From positions 434,001-498,000 of the forward strand of contig JAMWBK010000012.1 of assembly GCA_029953675.1 (NCBI GenBank): DNA of 64,000 nt. Reading direction: 5' to 3'. The translations under genes were made by a program, and so were the position numbers. Origin of the DNA: Rhodosorus marinus (Eukaryota > Rhodophyta > Stylonematophyceae > Stylonematales > Stylonemataceae). Below are positions 47,550-57,647 of this stretch, in pieces (positions within the stretch are counted from its first letter, which is position 1; every line of letters starts with the position of its first letter). Under the pieces are notes generated by a model, which was not told the origin of the DNA, made no database searches, and saw only the letters and a list, made by a program, of their open reading frames with translations.

Positions 47550-48865
47550 AGTATGGTCCGTTATAAGTCCAGATCTGGGACCCTATGGGTCAATCGAAAA
47601 GGCGGAAACCAATCAAGCTCATATTGACTGAACTTAGATGGGGGGTTTCTGGCAGTCGGACTTCGTCACTGATAAGCGCTCTGCGAGTGGAACAGTTGGC
47701 GAATGCAATGGTTCCTGTTTTTCAAGATCTTGGAGACTGGATTCGTCTATAGACTGATCCTAGAAGCAGTCAAGTGTGTTTGGTTGGGAATAAAGTAAGA
47801 ACAAAAGGAATCTGCGCTGCTCATATACATTGGTTTTGTTAATAGACAATGACTAGAAACGCACCAACCAGCAACCTACCCCATGTGTAGGCCAGTGGAT
47901 GCCGGGCAAGCATGAGTAGTTCTACTTTGACTTTTTGGTGAGGACATTGAATAGGGTTTGGGAGTTTGGTCTTGATGACATTGAGAATGTGCTAATCTGT
48001 GATCATCTCCCGTAGTTGAAGCTTTCAGCGGACTACAGACGCCAATTCTGAACCCTGGGCTTTCAGCCGAATCCTTGCTCATCTCTTTCGTCCCGCACTC
48101 TTCGTTGCGCGTTCGTATCTTTTTCATTGAAGAGGCTTGAAGCCTGTGCTTCGTTTTTCTTAAGGACTAGGCCCAATATTCAAGGATGCCCTCTAATAAG
48201 TCTCGCTTTCTTGAGTTTTCTGCTTGATGCTCCCTCCTCCTAGCTGTGTCAAGTCGTTTTGATGGAGAGTCTCTCAAGTTTTAAGATAATAAGTTGATGT
48301 TTAATCTGTTCACGTGAGGCAGCACCCCCGCAGCCTATGAAATTTGAAGTTGAGGTCAAAAGTATATGTTCGACGGGGTCCCTTCACAGATCATCGAAAA
48401 GTTCGATCTTGCTGTCGGTGATGCTATCGAGCACCGCGGAATGCCCAAGTACGTCCGTCCCACTCAACCAGTTTTCCGTGTCTCCTACAACTGAATTCAT
48501 GCTGTTGCCCTTGTTCGTCTCATTCTTGGTTTTTTGGTCACTGTCGGTCAAAGTCAGGCTCGATCCGCGCAGCCGGAAAGACCTCATCGAACCCAGCGAT
48601 GCGAGCTATCTTCCTTCTCAAAACTCAACAAAGAACCTTTTCTCGTTGCTCAACAATGTTCAGATCCAGTTAATCCTCTTCTAGTCTCCTCCCTTATAGC
48701 CCCCGAACCCATGATATACTGCTTCATACCTAAAAAGTCCTACCCATCCCCAGCGAACGCTCGTACTCCAGTTGTTTCTCCCCACTTACACATTACTCCA
48801 GATCTCCCACGACTTCTACCGATCTCGGGAATATGAGACCATCTGCGCGAGAAGAGTGGTGTTGT
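47550..48865. other. Intergenic stretch, no gene recognised
   Basis: A plus-strand open stretch at 48337-48684 (ATG, hydrophobic middle) and a minus-strand one at 48384-48587 overlap; neither shows a family, and the minus one has a stop just before its ATG. I cannot support either as a gene. Confidence 0.35.
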
Positions 48866-49515
48866 GCCGAAGAAAGAATTGAAAGAACGTGTTCAATCGA
48901 AGACTGAAAAAAAACCAGGTGGGGAAGGGAAAAAAAAGGATTATGGTCGGCGAAGATTGCGCGCCTCCAACATCAAAGCAGCGCTCATACGCCACAGCAG
49001 AAAGCTTCGTCGGGTAAACAACGAAGAAAGAAGCTCAGGGCGTTCTCGGAATAACTCCCGAAGCCCTCGAAACACGGAATCCACAAATCCGATTCTGAGT
49101 GTGGTGTGCCAGGTCTTCCGGGTAGCTTTTCCCTTTGTTACTAGTCTTCACTCTTTGATTGGTCAAGCGCCAGCTTATGACACCCTCGGCCCTTGCTCGC
49201 ACTCCTTCCAGGCGTGGACCGGTGTTTCAACAGGGTGACCCCTTGGCGCCACTTTTTGCACGCCTGTGGGCTTCAGGTCGCTTTTCTTAGCCTGGGTTCA
49301 GAGTTCCCGGAGGTCCACACACGTGGGTTACCACGGTGATGCAGACATCAATGTGGTAACTCAGGCTCAATGAGACAGATCTCATTGAGCCTGCAGATGC
49401 TCTCGCGGCGGCGTACGATCGTCTCCGCACAGTGGCATCCCTCGTCGATCTCGAAGTCAATCATGCGAAATCGTTCTACACATGTTCGTGATTCTACTAG
49501 TCCATATCAGGCAAG
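48866..49515. mobile_element. Two degenerate RLE-B fragments in opposite orientation
   Basis: 48866-49085 is the RLE-B 3' coding end on the minus strand. 49090-49515 is RT sequence on the plus strand (FPFVTSLHSLIGQAPAYDTL, GVSTG then QGDPLAPLFARL in shifted frames, and an EVNHAKSF remnant). The back-to-back arrangement resembles a 5'-inverted insertion, but both halves are strongly decayed. Confidence 0.65.
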
Positions 49516-49984
49516 TGTTCTTCCGGTGATATCTGACCCCTATCATGGATTGCCGTTACCCAATTCGGGGTCTTGCGCTGGAGTTTTCCGACTCGTAGCA
49601 AACAATCCGGCGACACAAGCCCTTGCAAACTTCCATGTCAAGTCATCGTCATTGAGATGGTAACAAAACTCTCGCTTTCTTGTCCAAGTACTGTGCCTTT
49701 GGTTCGTGCTCCCTGCGTAGCACAGTCTTTGTCATCTTCCTCCATGCGCGCAGTCTTGCTTCGCCTGAGTTCGTAGGCTCTCTGGGTCCGGTTAGCTATG
49801 CTCAATTGCTCTCCAGGAAACCTTCCATGCGGTTCTTTCTAATTTGAGATAGAAATGTTTACCTCTCACTTCGACTCTACTGCAGCCACGGGATGTCGTG
49901 AGGCCAAACCCAAACTCAAGGTCTGACTAAACGGGTGGGTGAAACCCCCTAGTACAACTAGCGAAGCCGCAGACCATAGCCGCC

Positions 49985-50432
49985 ATACGACGTACGTTGA
50001 TCTGGACTTTACTAGCATAGCCTGAAAACGTTGATCTTGCTGTTCCTAATCCTCAGGCTAGCGGTTAGTTGCCGGCGGCGTGAGAGCGCCGTGGATTTGC
50101 CGCTGCCAGTATTAGTAAAAACCACCAGTACGGGACGTCGCAAGGAGTTGAAATGTGCGGGGGTTTTGCCATACCCAAGCATTCTTGCTTTGGCTCTACT
50201 CATCGCCTTGTAGCTCTGGTCATTGAGTGCTTTGGGTCTGGCTTCCGTGGTTTCTCGTTGGTTTCGGGAATTTGTTTTTTGTTCCAGGAACGCCCTAACC
50301 GTCTGTCCTCGTTGTGTACTCGTTTAAGTTTCTTGCTGTGGCGTATGAACGCTGCTTTGATGTTGGAGGCGCGCGATGTTCGCCTCGTTTAGTCTTCATT
50401 TTCCCTCGGGTCCCCGATTAAACAAATTCATC
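49985..50432 (+). mobile_element. Degenerate RLE-B 3' part, split by an RLE-A micro-insertion
   Basis: Starts in TYVDLAVPNPQ codons (ACGTACGTTGATCT), is interrupted at 50004-50027, continues (NPQASG, MNAALMLEARDVRL) and ends with a B tail CCGATTAAACAAATTCATCC. Contains stops. Confidence 0.75.
49994..50037 (-). mobile_element. RLE-A micro-insertion (24 bp) with 10-bp target-site duplication
   Basis: The last 24 bases of RLE-A (50004-50027; minus-strand end GCTAGTAAAGTCC) lie between ACGTTGATCT at 49994-50003 and 50028-50037. The target is RLE-B coding sequence, which makes the duplication unambiguous. Confidence 0.88.
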
Positions 50433-51355
50433 CAGTACAACTCAGCAGGACCCTGACATTAAAAAGCTGACCTTTGTCAGCGATTGCCAACAGAGCAAAG
50501 GACGAAAGGGCGCAGGACCACCAGACTACTGTTGGGCTACAAAACGGCAGCCTATTAATATCTCGTTCTTCTGTTCCTCTCAAACTTTGTTTTCAAGGCA
50601 ACAGACCTGTCGATATATGCGATTAATCTCTAAACCCGACATCCAGTTTGTCATCGAAATAGACGAGAACAATCACTTAAGTATGTAAATCTCAGCAAGA
50701 CCAACCAAACCCTTGCCCTCCTTCCCAATCCGAACCTGAAACCGACAGTTCCAGCCTTCCACATGAGAACGGACGCCAGCTGACAGTAGCTTTTGAAAAT
50801 ATTGGGGCCCCCTGTCGATCAGAACATATTTATTCTGTCGGATCAAAAGGGTGTACAAGTTTTCTAGACAATCATATTATTTGTATTAGGTACAATTTAG
50901 AAGGGTTAATTTTCGAAGTTGGAAGTTTACTGGTTTCTTAAATTCCCCCCTCCCCGCGCGTGTTTATCATATACCCCCTTGGGCGCTTGTGGGTCCCAAA
51001 AGGTGGTTTCCTAAATCCGATGTTGTCTGACGGTGTGAGACCGCTCTGGTTGGTTCCCTAGCCATGTTGGATGATTCTTGACTGTGCGAGACCGCTCTGG
51101 TGGGTTCGATCGGTCCGCGAACGTAGAATTGCAGCTCATATACATGAAGCGCGCAACCAAGCGTCTCTAACCTCTCCACGCTTGTTGACTCAAGCTGGAA
51201 AATAAGAGCAAGCGTTCAAAACCACCACCGGAGAGAAAATCCGCATGGGCGAACTGGAATAAAATCTGCATCCGCACCTGAAAATGGTATCAAAACTCTC
51301 CAGGCGCCCGCTCATGGTTCTATCTAGCGGCTGGAGGGCGGGCTGTGGATCTATC
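50433..51355. other. Gene-free stretch with a short tandem duplication
   Basis: GTGAGACCGCTCTGGTTGGT at about 51036 and GCGAGACCGCTCTGGTGGGT at about 51088 are two units of a 52-bp duplication. No gene or RNA recognised. Confidence 0.4.
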
Positions 51356-51359
51356 AATG

Positions 51360-51530
51360 CCGCTAGGTGACGATACGAAGGTGCCTTGTCCTTCCCCCCG
51401 GACCTCGAACTTCGACTTTAGCACATCATCTGATACCCTCGATAATTGAGTGTTTTGGCTTTATGGATTCCATTAGTTCCCACTGGCTTCGCGAATTGTT
51501 CCGCGAGGTCTTTGCCATATTAAAATCTGT
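51360..51530 (+). mobile_element. Degenerate RLE-B fragment
   Basis: Residues TSTLAHHLIPSIIECFGFMD and SHWLRELFREVF match RLE-B ORF2 near its C terminus. No tail is attached; it breaks off at about 51530. Confidence 0.65.
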
Positions 51531-52054
51531 TGAGCTTTACATCGCGAAGTCAATACGCATTGGAGCGGAAGCCACATCACACATCACGTCCAGGAGATGA
51601 TGGCAGAGCTCGTCATAGGTAAGAATGGATAAGCTGATGGCAGGATAGGTGAGAGAAGAGTCTCTAATAGGTGAGGTTTGATTTGTACACCTAGGTTTGA
51701 ACCCCGACCTCCATACCAGTGATAGAGTATCTGTTTAATTTATACTGATAGCTTGGGGTTTGGAAGACTGCCGAGTAAAATCCACGAACGGGACTGAAGC
51801 GCTGGACTGAAGCGCTTGGCTCGGGTTTGACGTGGTCGCATCGACTGAACAGGGCGGCTGCCACGCCAGTCTCCATTCAAAAGACCGCTGTGGAAAGTGT
51901 TTTTATGGCAACAAAGGCCCCGCGCCCTCAGTTGGCGTTTGTCAGTTGAGTCTCAGATTTTTTGAGGGGGACTGTACGAACGATCCCGGCGAGGGGCAGC
52001 CTGGGTGGTACATGGATCAGAGCTCATCATCATCATAGGTTTATACCTCTGCGT

Positions 52055-52062
52055 TATAAGAA
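52055..52062 (+). promoter_or_regulatory. TATA-like motif of the 52147 gene
   Basis: TATAAGAA, 92 bp before the ATG, consistent with the spacing in other host genes of the window. Confidence 0.5.
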
Positions 52063-52146
52063 TAAGGCTGAGCCGTCCTGAGCAGAGGTGGTTAGAACTC
52101 AAAACTAATCAAGAAGACGACTGGAACAAGGGAAACGAGGCAGAAA

Positions 52147-53238
52147 ATGGCGAAAACGATACTGTTCGGATGCGTTTTGGTGGGGGCGCTCTATGTGAGC
52201 GTCGCCTTGGGTGCCAATGTGGTCGCTATCACTGGTGACACTCAGGACACGATTCAGGTCAATGATGTGGATACGTTGAGTACGGTCCAGACCATTGTTC
52301 AATTTTTAGCCGTGAAGCTGTCGCATCTCATTTCGTTGGAGAACTATATATACGCGGTGGGGGTGAACTCGGCGGGCGAAGGTGTAGTTCTCCAATTCGA
52401 AATTCTGAACGGAAACAACAAGCTTGAGTTTGTGACCTCGACATCGTATGGTACTGAGTGCACACAACCGTCCGCGCTGACTGCGACCTACGACTACAGC
52501 GACGAGCCGGCCCTGGCAATGTCGTGCATAGGTTCGGGAACGACCTTAGTGATGGATCCTGAGACGCTGCAGTTGATCCAGCTCTATATTCTACCCGAGA
52601 TATCGGACATCAGTGCCTCGAAGGTCGGGGATGTTGCGATGACCGCCAATTACCTCTACGCCACCTACACAACCCTCCCGCAGAGTGATGACGACAAGAG
52701 CGAGGGATTACTTGTCCAGTACAGCACGGACAGTTGGGAGATCGTCAACTGGTCAATCATTCGTGGACCGTCGTCTCACCTCAAGATCGGCGGAAGTAGT
52801 GATCTGTTCCTGACTTCAACGGGCAACGGTGCATCTTACTTGAGCCAGTTGAACCCGAACACCCTCGAGGAAGTTAATCGTAGAAATCCCCAAGGCTTTG
52901 AATTTCTCCAGATGAACTTGACGCCCAACCTGAAGAGTCTCTTCCTGTACATCCAGAAGTCAGGCCTCAACGCTGGAAGGGTAAGAAATTTCGACCAGAC
53001 AAAGTACCCGGCCGAGAAGTCCTGCGACGACGTCCGAATCGAACTCTCTCCGGCTACAAGTCAGCCTTTGGTCTTTGGCGAATACCTTTTCATCAGGTCC
53101 AGCTCCTCGATGACAAGGTTCACCTTCGGTCATGGATGTCCTCGTCAGAAATCTCAGACATCCTATGGCCTAACAGAACCGGATAACTACAGCACCTCGA
53201 TCGCTATAGCCTGCCGGTCGTGCGTCTCGATCTCTTAA
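52147..53238 (+). CDS. Secreted protein, possible beta-propeller, function unknown
   Basis: 363 residues from ATG 52147 to TAA 53236-53238, single exon. A signal peptide (MAKTILFGCVLVGALYVSVALG) is followed by repeating beta-strand-like units built on patterns such as NYIYAVGVNSAGEGVVLQFE, ANYLYATYTTLPQ, SDLFLTSTGNGASYLSQLNP and GEYLFIRSSSSMTRFTFG. This spacing suggests YVTN/WD-like blades in an extracellular propeller, but no signature motif is present, so the fold is inferred. Cysteines occur in the last third and near the end (CDDVRIE, GHGCPR, ACRSCVSIS). No membrane anchor. I recognise no family and give no function. Confidence 0.82.
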   Translation: MAKTILFGCVLVGALYVSVALGANVVAITGDTQDTIQVNDVDTLSTVQTIVQFLAVKLSHLISLENYIYAVGVNSAGEGVVLQFEILNGNNKLEFVTSTSYGTECTQPSALTATYDYSDEPALAMSCIGSGTTLVMDPETLQLIQLYILPEISDISASKVGDVAMTANYLYATYTTLPQSDDDKSEGLLVQYSTDSWEIVNWSIIRGPSSHLKIGGSSDLFLTSTGNGASYLSQLNPNTLEEVNRRNPQGFEFLQMNLTPNLKSLFLYIQKSGLNAGRVRNFDQTKYPAEKSCDDVRIELSPATSQPLVFGEYLFIRSSSSMTRFTFGHGCPRQKSQTSYGLTEPDNYSTSIAIACRSCVSIS

Positions 53239-53868
53239 AGTGGGTTTGAGCCTGCGAGGTAGAAATCTCTCCGTCTTAAAGCTCTGCAGCGCTGAAGAAT
53301 TCTTAGTGAGAACGCGAACTGGATGCTCCAGCTTATCTGGAGAGCCAGACTATGAGTTCTTTTGAGAATGGTGTAAATGTGTTGAATGGAGAGGAATTTT
53401 TTCTCTCTATCTCACCCTGTATGTCCCTCTCCCCGTACCTCCCCACTGCCATCCACCCGTTTGAGGAGTCGTGATTTAGTAAAGGCTACTATGAAACGAA
53501 CATCTGTGTTGAACGGCAGACGACGGAAATATCGGAAACATCTGGTGTGCGATTTGGGTTCAGTTGGATTCGAACCCATCATGTCTAAGCGCAGAATTTT
53601 GTTCTGCTCCCATTGGTACCTCAACCAGCCTTGATTCATAACCCGCGGACAGACTCTATCCCGGGATGGAACAGGAATGTGTGCGCAGCGCTGAAACACT
53701 GTTCTTGAGGTTGGAATAAAGGGTGCAATGAGTGATGTAAAGTTCCTAATCCTCGCTCTGTCTGTAGCTCTGAAATCCGTCTACTTTACTCCCGTTTGGC
53801 GGATCTCACTTCACGTCGCTTTTCGACAAGTGTTTACGACCTTGTGAACGTTCAGGCGGTAATCTCCC
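53239..53868. other. Intergenic stretch with a tRNA-like minus-strand segment
   Basis: AATAAA at 53715-53720 is about 480 bp after the gene end and may not serve it. A minus-strand segment (about 53560-53630) has a B-box-like GGGTTCGAATCC and a GCAGA/TCTGC hairpin but no proper acceptor stem (see rejected items). Confidence 0.35.
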
Positions 53869-53869
53869 A

Positions 53870-54095
53870 GTGCTTTGTGGGTTTCTGGATTCCGTTGGTT
53901 CTCGATGGCTTCGGGAAATTGTTCCACGTACGCCCTGACCGTCTTTCCTCGTTGTTTACCTCTTGAATTTTCTTCCTGTGGCGTATGAACGCTGCTTTGA
54001 TGTTGGCGGCGCGCGATCTTCGCCGCGCTTAGTCTTCTTTTTCCCCCCGCGTTTTTTTCCTTCAGCCCCCGATTAAACACATTCGTTCAATCTCA
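53870..54095 (+). mobile_element. Degenerate RLE-B 3' end
   Basis: Codons for GFLDSVGSRWLRELF-like residues, then MNAALMLAARDLRRA, T-rich UTR and tail CCCGATTAAACACATTCGTTC. Confidence 0.7.
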
Positions 54096-54224
54096 AACCT
54101 GCAAAACCACACTCGTGGACACTAGAGTTCTCCGGTAGACGTCTTATTCATACGATGATCGTCAGTTCTTTTGAGCGGGATCCACTCAAGCACTTATGAT
54201 TCGTGCCCAGATCAACTCTTCTCG

Positions 54225-54362
54225 TTTTTACCCGTTTGAGTTTCCTGTTGGGGGGTATGGACACTGCTTTGATGTTGAAGGCGCGCAATCTTCTTCTTCA
54301 GAAACTTTTTGTTCCGCTCGGGCTTTTGCTCAGTCTCCGAATAAACACATTCATTCATATCT
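54225..54362 (+). mobile_element. Degenerate RLE-B 3' end
   Basis: TRLSFLLGGMDTALMLKARN followed by a UTR and tail CAGTCTCCGAATAAACACAT and TCATTCAT. Confidence 0.7.
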
Positions 54363-54429
54363 TTCCCACGAACTTGGTTTTCACACCTCATTCAAACGAA
54401 CTTCTGTCGTTCCAGTGCCGACGTGAATT

Positions 54430-54468
54430 CCGAGTGAACTGGACTTTACTAGCAGAACCGAGTGAACT
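54430..54468 (-). mobile_element. RLE-A micro-insertion (about 14-17 bp) with 11-bp duplication
   Basis: CCGAGTGAACT at 54430-54440 and 54458-54468 flank GGACTTTACTAGCA plus GAA. The core is the last 14 bases of RLE-A on the minus strand. This is the shortest candidate insertion in the window. Confidence 0.6.
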
Positions 54469-54472
54469 GAAT

Positions 54473-54943
54473 CGAACGAATGGTTTAATCGGAGGCTGAA
54501 AAAAAAAACCCCGAGGGGAAAAAAAGACTAAGCGCGGCGAAGTACTCGCGCCTCCAACATCAAAGCGGCATTCATGCGCCACAGCAGGAAACTTAAGCGG
54601 GTAAACAACGATTGAAGACGGTCAGGGCGTTCGCGGAACAACTCCCGAAGCCAGCGAGAACCAACAGAGTCCATCAACCCAAAGCACTCAATGATCAGGG
54701 GTACCAAGCGATGTGCTAGTGCCGAAGCACGAACACCAGGGGAAGACAAAGCCCCCGCGTATTTGATCTCTTTGCGGCGTCTCATGCTGGCGGCGGCAGA
54801 TCCACGGCGCTCCCCCGCAGCCGGGAGATAACGACTAGCTTGAGGGTTAGGAACAGCAAGATCAACGTATGTGGTACGGCGGCTGTCGTCACAGGTGATC
54901 ACCAGGTCGGCTACACGGCGTTCATCATTTTGAAAGAGACAAG
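54473..54943 (-). mobile_element. RLE-B copy, 5'-truncated, young
   Basis: From tail (CGAACGAATGGTTTAATCGG at the left) to the codons for NDERRVADLVITCDD at the right. The open frame (54528-54943 part) is nearly identical to other young B copies. It sits a few bases right of the RLE-A micro-insertion. Confidence 0.88.
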
Positions 54944-55111
54944 TCGACGCAGCAAGCCGACAGTGTTCAGAGACATAGAGAAACTGCACCCTACCTCTGC
55001 CTGAAATTACGGGGAAAAAATTGACATCTAGGTGGGCGGAAGAACGAAAAAACTAAAGAAAAAGCCTACAAAGAAGGTTGTGTGGGTATGTGCGGCCATC
55101 GATGTTGGAAC

Positions 55112-56158
55112 TGGCTTTATTGGACTGGACTGGACTTTACTAGCATAGCCTGAAGCGCTACGCAAGGCGTGAAGATGAACTAATAACTAGGGAGGGAAGC
55201 ATGCAACCCCGGGCGCCGATGGCGCGCCTCGGAAAGCATGTGGCTGGAATATCCCCAAAGGGAGACACTTAAACGCCTCAAGAGCGCCAAATATTCAGTA
55301 GGATGTTCAGCAAAACATTTCCGCAACCACTCTAAACCCGACTTATCCACGTGACCAAAGCTTTCCACAATGAATAGCTGGAACCGGTGAGAGCGACCCT
55401 CAGCGCAAGGCAGACTGGCCATGCTCTCAGCATACCGTCGTTCCTTAACTCTTCGAAGGGCTGAAGCCGCGGCCCCCCGGCGGCGGGCGGCTGCGGTGAG
55501 GTGGGCGCTGGCCACGGGGCAGGTAATCGCAAGGTCCACATATGTTGAGCGTCTGGCAGCAGTGTCGGAGACGAGGAGATCGGCTATACAACGGGGCGGG
55601 GCAGAGTCCGAGATTGATCTGGGCAGTTCCGACTGAGCCTCAACCGTATGCCCTAGCCGAGTCAAAAATTCGCTGAGGATGTACTTGAGGCGAGTGTGAC
55701 GCCTCGTACGGAGACCTCTCAACAGTCCGCAGGAACCCAGGAATTGGTAGCCACAAGCGTCAATCCGGCTCTCACATCCCTGACAGAAAGACGGCCGATT
55801 AGAGTGCCACGGAGCCTGTGGCAAACCGAGATAGATCCGTGAGGCAGAACGGAACTGGAAAGCATCGAGACGATGACTCAATGACGACGGTAGAGTGGTT
55901 AACCACAAGTGCGAGAGGTGGCCTCCCATGCCGCGGAGACGAGCGGCAGTGGTAGGCGGCGTGAGAGGAGAATTGAGCATGACTGTGTGAGCGGCACTGT
56001 GTTGGCCCCAGGTGAGGCTATGTTGAATCACATCAGTGCGGGAGCTCCACAATCGGCTCAAACCCGGGTAGTCTGCAACAGGTGACCCGGGGCTAGCCTC
56101 TCCGTCATCGGCAAGAACTCGGTCGAGGGGAGAATTTTTATTTTTTTTTGGCTTTATT
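55112..56158 (-). mobile_element. RLE-A1 copy (55122-56148) inserted in an RLE-A2 tail, 10-bp TSD
   Basis: TGGCTTTATT at 55112-55121 and 56149-56158 flank the copy; the right one is part of the tail of the A2 copy that continues to 56692. The tail has units AGTAAAGTCC-AGTCC-AGTCC. The coding part (55180 to about 56130) is one open frame with knuckle and RLE. The 5' end has about 17 extra A-rich bases (element strand) that other copies lack. Confidence 0.88.
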
Positions 56159-56692
56159 AGCATAGCCTACAGCGCTACGCAAACCGTGAAAAGGAACTAA
56201 GAACTAGGTAGGGAAGCGTGCAAACCCAGGCGCCGATGGCGCGCCTCGGCAAGCATGCTGCTCGAATATCGCCACAGAGAGACACGTAAGCGCCGCAAAA
56301 TTTCCAAATATTCAACAGGATGCTCAGTGAAACATTTCCACAACCACTCCAAACCCGACTTCTCCACGTGACCGAAGCTTTCCACAATGAAAGGCTGGAA
56401 CCGGTGGGAGCGACCCTCAACGAGAGGCAGGCTGGCAATATTACCGTCGTTCCTTCACGCGGCGAAGGGCCGAAGCAGCTGCTCCCCGGCGGCGGGCGGC
56501 AGCCGTGAGACGGGCGCTTGCCACTGGGCATGTAATCGCGAGGTCAACATATGCTGAGCGTCTGGCGGCAGCATCGGAGACGCGGAGATCTGCGATACAG
56601 CGGAGCGGTGCCCTATCCGAGACCGATCTGGGTAGTTTCGATTCCCCCTCAACCGTATGCCCTACCCGAGTCAGACATTCGCTATGTTGGAA
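56149..56692 (-). mobile_element. RLE-A2 fragment, target of the A1 insertion
   Basis: Old-type tail (AATAAAGCC), hairpin, C terminus (LGLHASLPSS) and RLE region with a lost base near 56440, broken off near 56692 at codons for SECLTRVGHTVEG. Confidence 0.8.
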
Positions 56693-56697
56693 CTGCA

Positions 56698-56960
56698 TAT
56701 GCGATGAATGAACGAACGGGTTTAATCGGAGGCTGAAAAAGATAAAAACCCCGCGGAGAAAAAAGACTAAGCGCGAGGGAAAATCGCGCGCCTCCAACAT
56801 CAAAACAGCGTTCATACGCCACAGCAAGAAACTCAAACGGATATACAACGAAGGCAGACGGTCAGGGCGTTCGCGGAACAATCCCCGAAGCCAACGAATA
56901 CCCAACGGAATCCATAAACCCAAAGCACTCAATGACCAGAGGTACTAGGCGATGGCCTAG
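56698..56960 (-). mobile_element. Degenerate RLE-B 3' end
   Basis: Tail CGAACGGGTTTAATCGGAGG at the left (minus strand), then the C-terminal coding end (LYIRLSFLLWRMNAVLMLEA) with a few defects. Confidence 0.75.
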
Positions 56961-57015
56961 AGCCGAAGTGTGATCAAAGCACCTCATACTGGATGGATTT
57001 ACTGGCTTTATTGGA

Positions 57016-57148
57016 CTTGACTTTACTAGCATAGCCTGAAGCGCTACGCAAGGCGTGAAGATGAACTAATAACTAGGGAGGGAAGCATGCAACCCCAGGC
57101 GCCGATGGCGCGCCTCGGAAAGCATGTCGCTGGAATATCGCCAAAGGG
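57016..57148 (-). mobile_element. RLE-A1 3' fragment (about 130 bp)
   Basis: Tail GTAAAGTCAAGTCC followed by AATAAAGCC at the left; the 5' end at 57148 (CCCTTTGGCGATATTCCAGC) lies close to the breakpoints of the fragments around U2. It abuts the tail of the A2 fragment to its right. Confidence 0.8.
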
Positions 57149-57529
57149 CGTTATTAGCATAGCCTACAGCGCTACGCAAACCGCGAAAAGGAACTAAGAA
57201 CTAGGTAGGGAAACGTGCAAACCCAGGCGCCGATGGCGCGCCTCGGCCAGCATGCTGCTCGAATATCGCCACAGAGAGACACTTAAGCGCCGCAAAATTT
57301 CCAAGTATTCAACAGGATGCTCAGTGAAACATTTCCGCAACCACTCCAAACCCGACTTCTCCACGTGACCAAAGCTTTCCACAATGAAAGGCTGGAACCG
57401 GTGGGAGCGACCCTCAGCGCGAGGCAGGCTGGCCATACTCTCAGCATACCGTCGTTCCTTCACGCGGCGAAGGGCCGAAGCAGCTGCTCCCCGGCGGCGG
57501 GCGGCAGCCGTGAGATGGGCGCTTGCCAC
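57149..57529 (-). mobile_element. RLE-A2 fragment fused 5' to a pre-tRNA-Tyr
   Basis: C-terminal 110 codons of ORF2 plus UTR and AATAAC-type tail. The 5' end (GTGGCAAGCGCCCATCTCAC) follows directly after the T5 run of the tRNA trailer at 57530-57534, so the open frame even continues into the tRNA. Confidence 0.82.
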
Positions 57530-57538
57530 AAAAATCCA

Positions 57539-57640
57539 TCTCATCTGCCGGAATCGAAGCAGCGACCCTAGGATAGCTGCCGCAACTACAGTCATTCATT
57601 CAACTACAGTCCCATGCTCTGCCAACTGAGCTAAGATGAG
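57539..57640 (-). tRNA. tRNA-Tyr (GTA) with 29-nt intron, embedded between element copies
   Basis: Minus strand. Acceptor CTCATCT pairs perfectly with AGATGAG, discriminator A. T8-A9, D arm GCTC-AGTTGGCA-GAGC. Anticodon stem TGGGA/TCCTA with loop C-T-GTA-G, a 29-nt intron after position 37, then A38. Variable loop GGGTC, T arm GCTGC-TTCGATT-CCGGC with one mismatch at 53:61. Mature length 73 nt. Downstream, TGGATTTTT supplies a Pol III terminator, and the truncated RLE-A2 starts right after it. Upstream, seven bases (TACACCA) separate it from an RLE-A3 tail. The T-stem mismatch and embedding suggest a reverse-transcribed pre-tRNA, but as a sequence it is nearly intact. Confidence 0.8.
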
Positions 57641-57647
57641 TGGTGTA

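Noticed and set aside
48337-48684. 115-codon open stretch with ATG and a hydrophobic centre
   Set aside because: Overlaps another open stretch on the opposite strand, no TATA or poly(A) signal at the usual distance, no recognisable family.
51690-51740. Pol III B-box-like GGGTTCAAACC on the minus strand
   Set aside because: No matching A box, anticodon arm or acceptor stem around it.
53555-53655. tRNA-like segment on the minus strand with GGGTTCGAATCC and a GCAGA/TCTGC hairpin
   Set aside because: No acceptor stem with more than five pairs, loop lacks T33, T stem has two mismatches. Not enough for a tRNA gene call.
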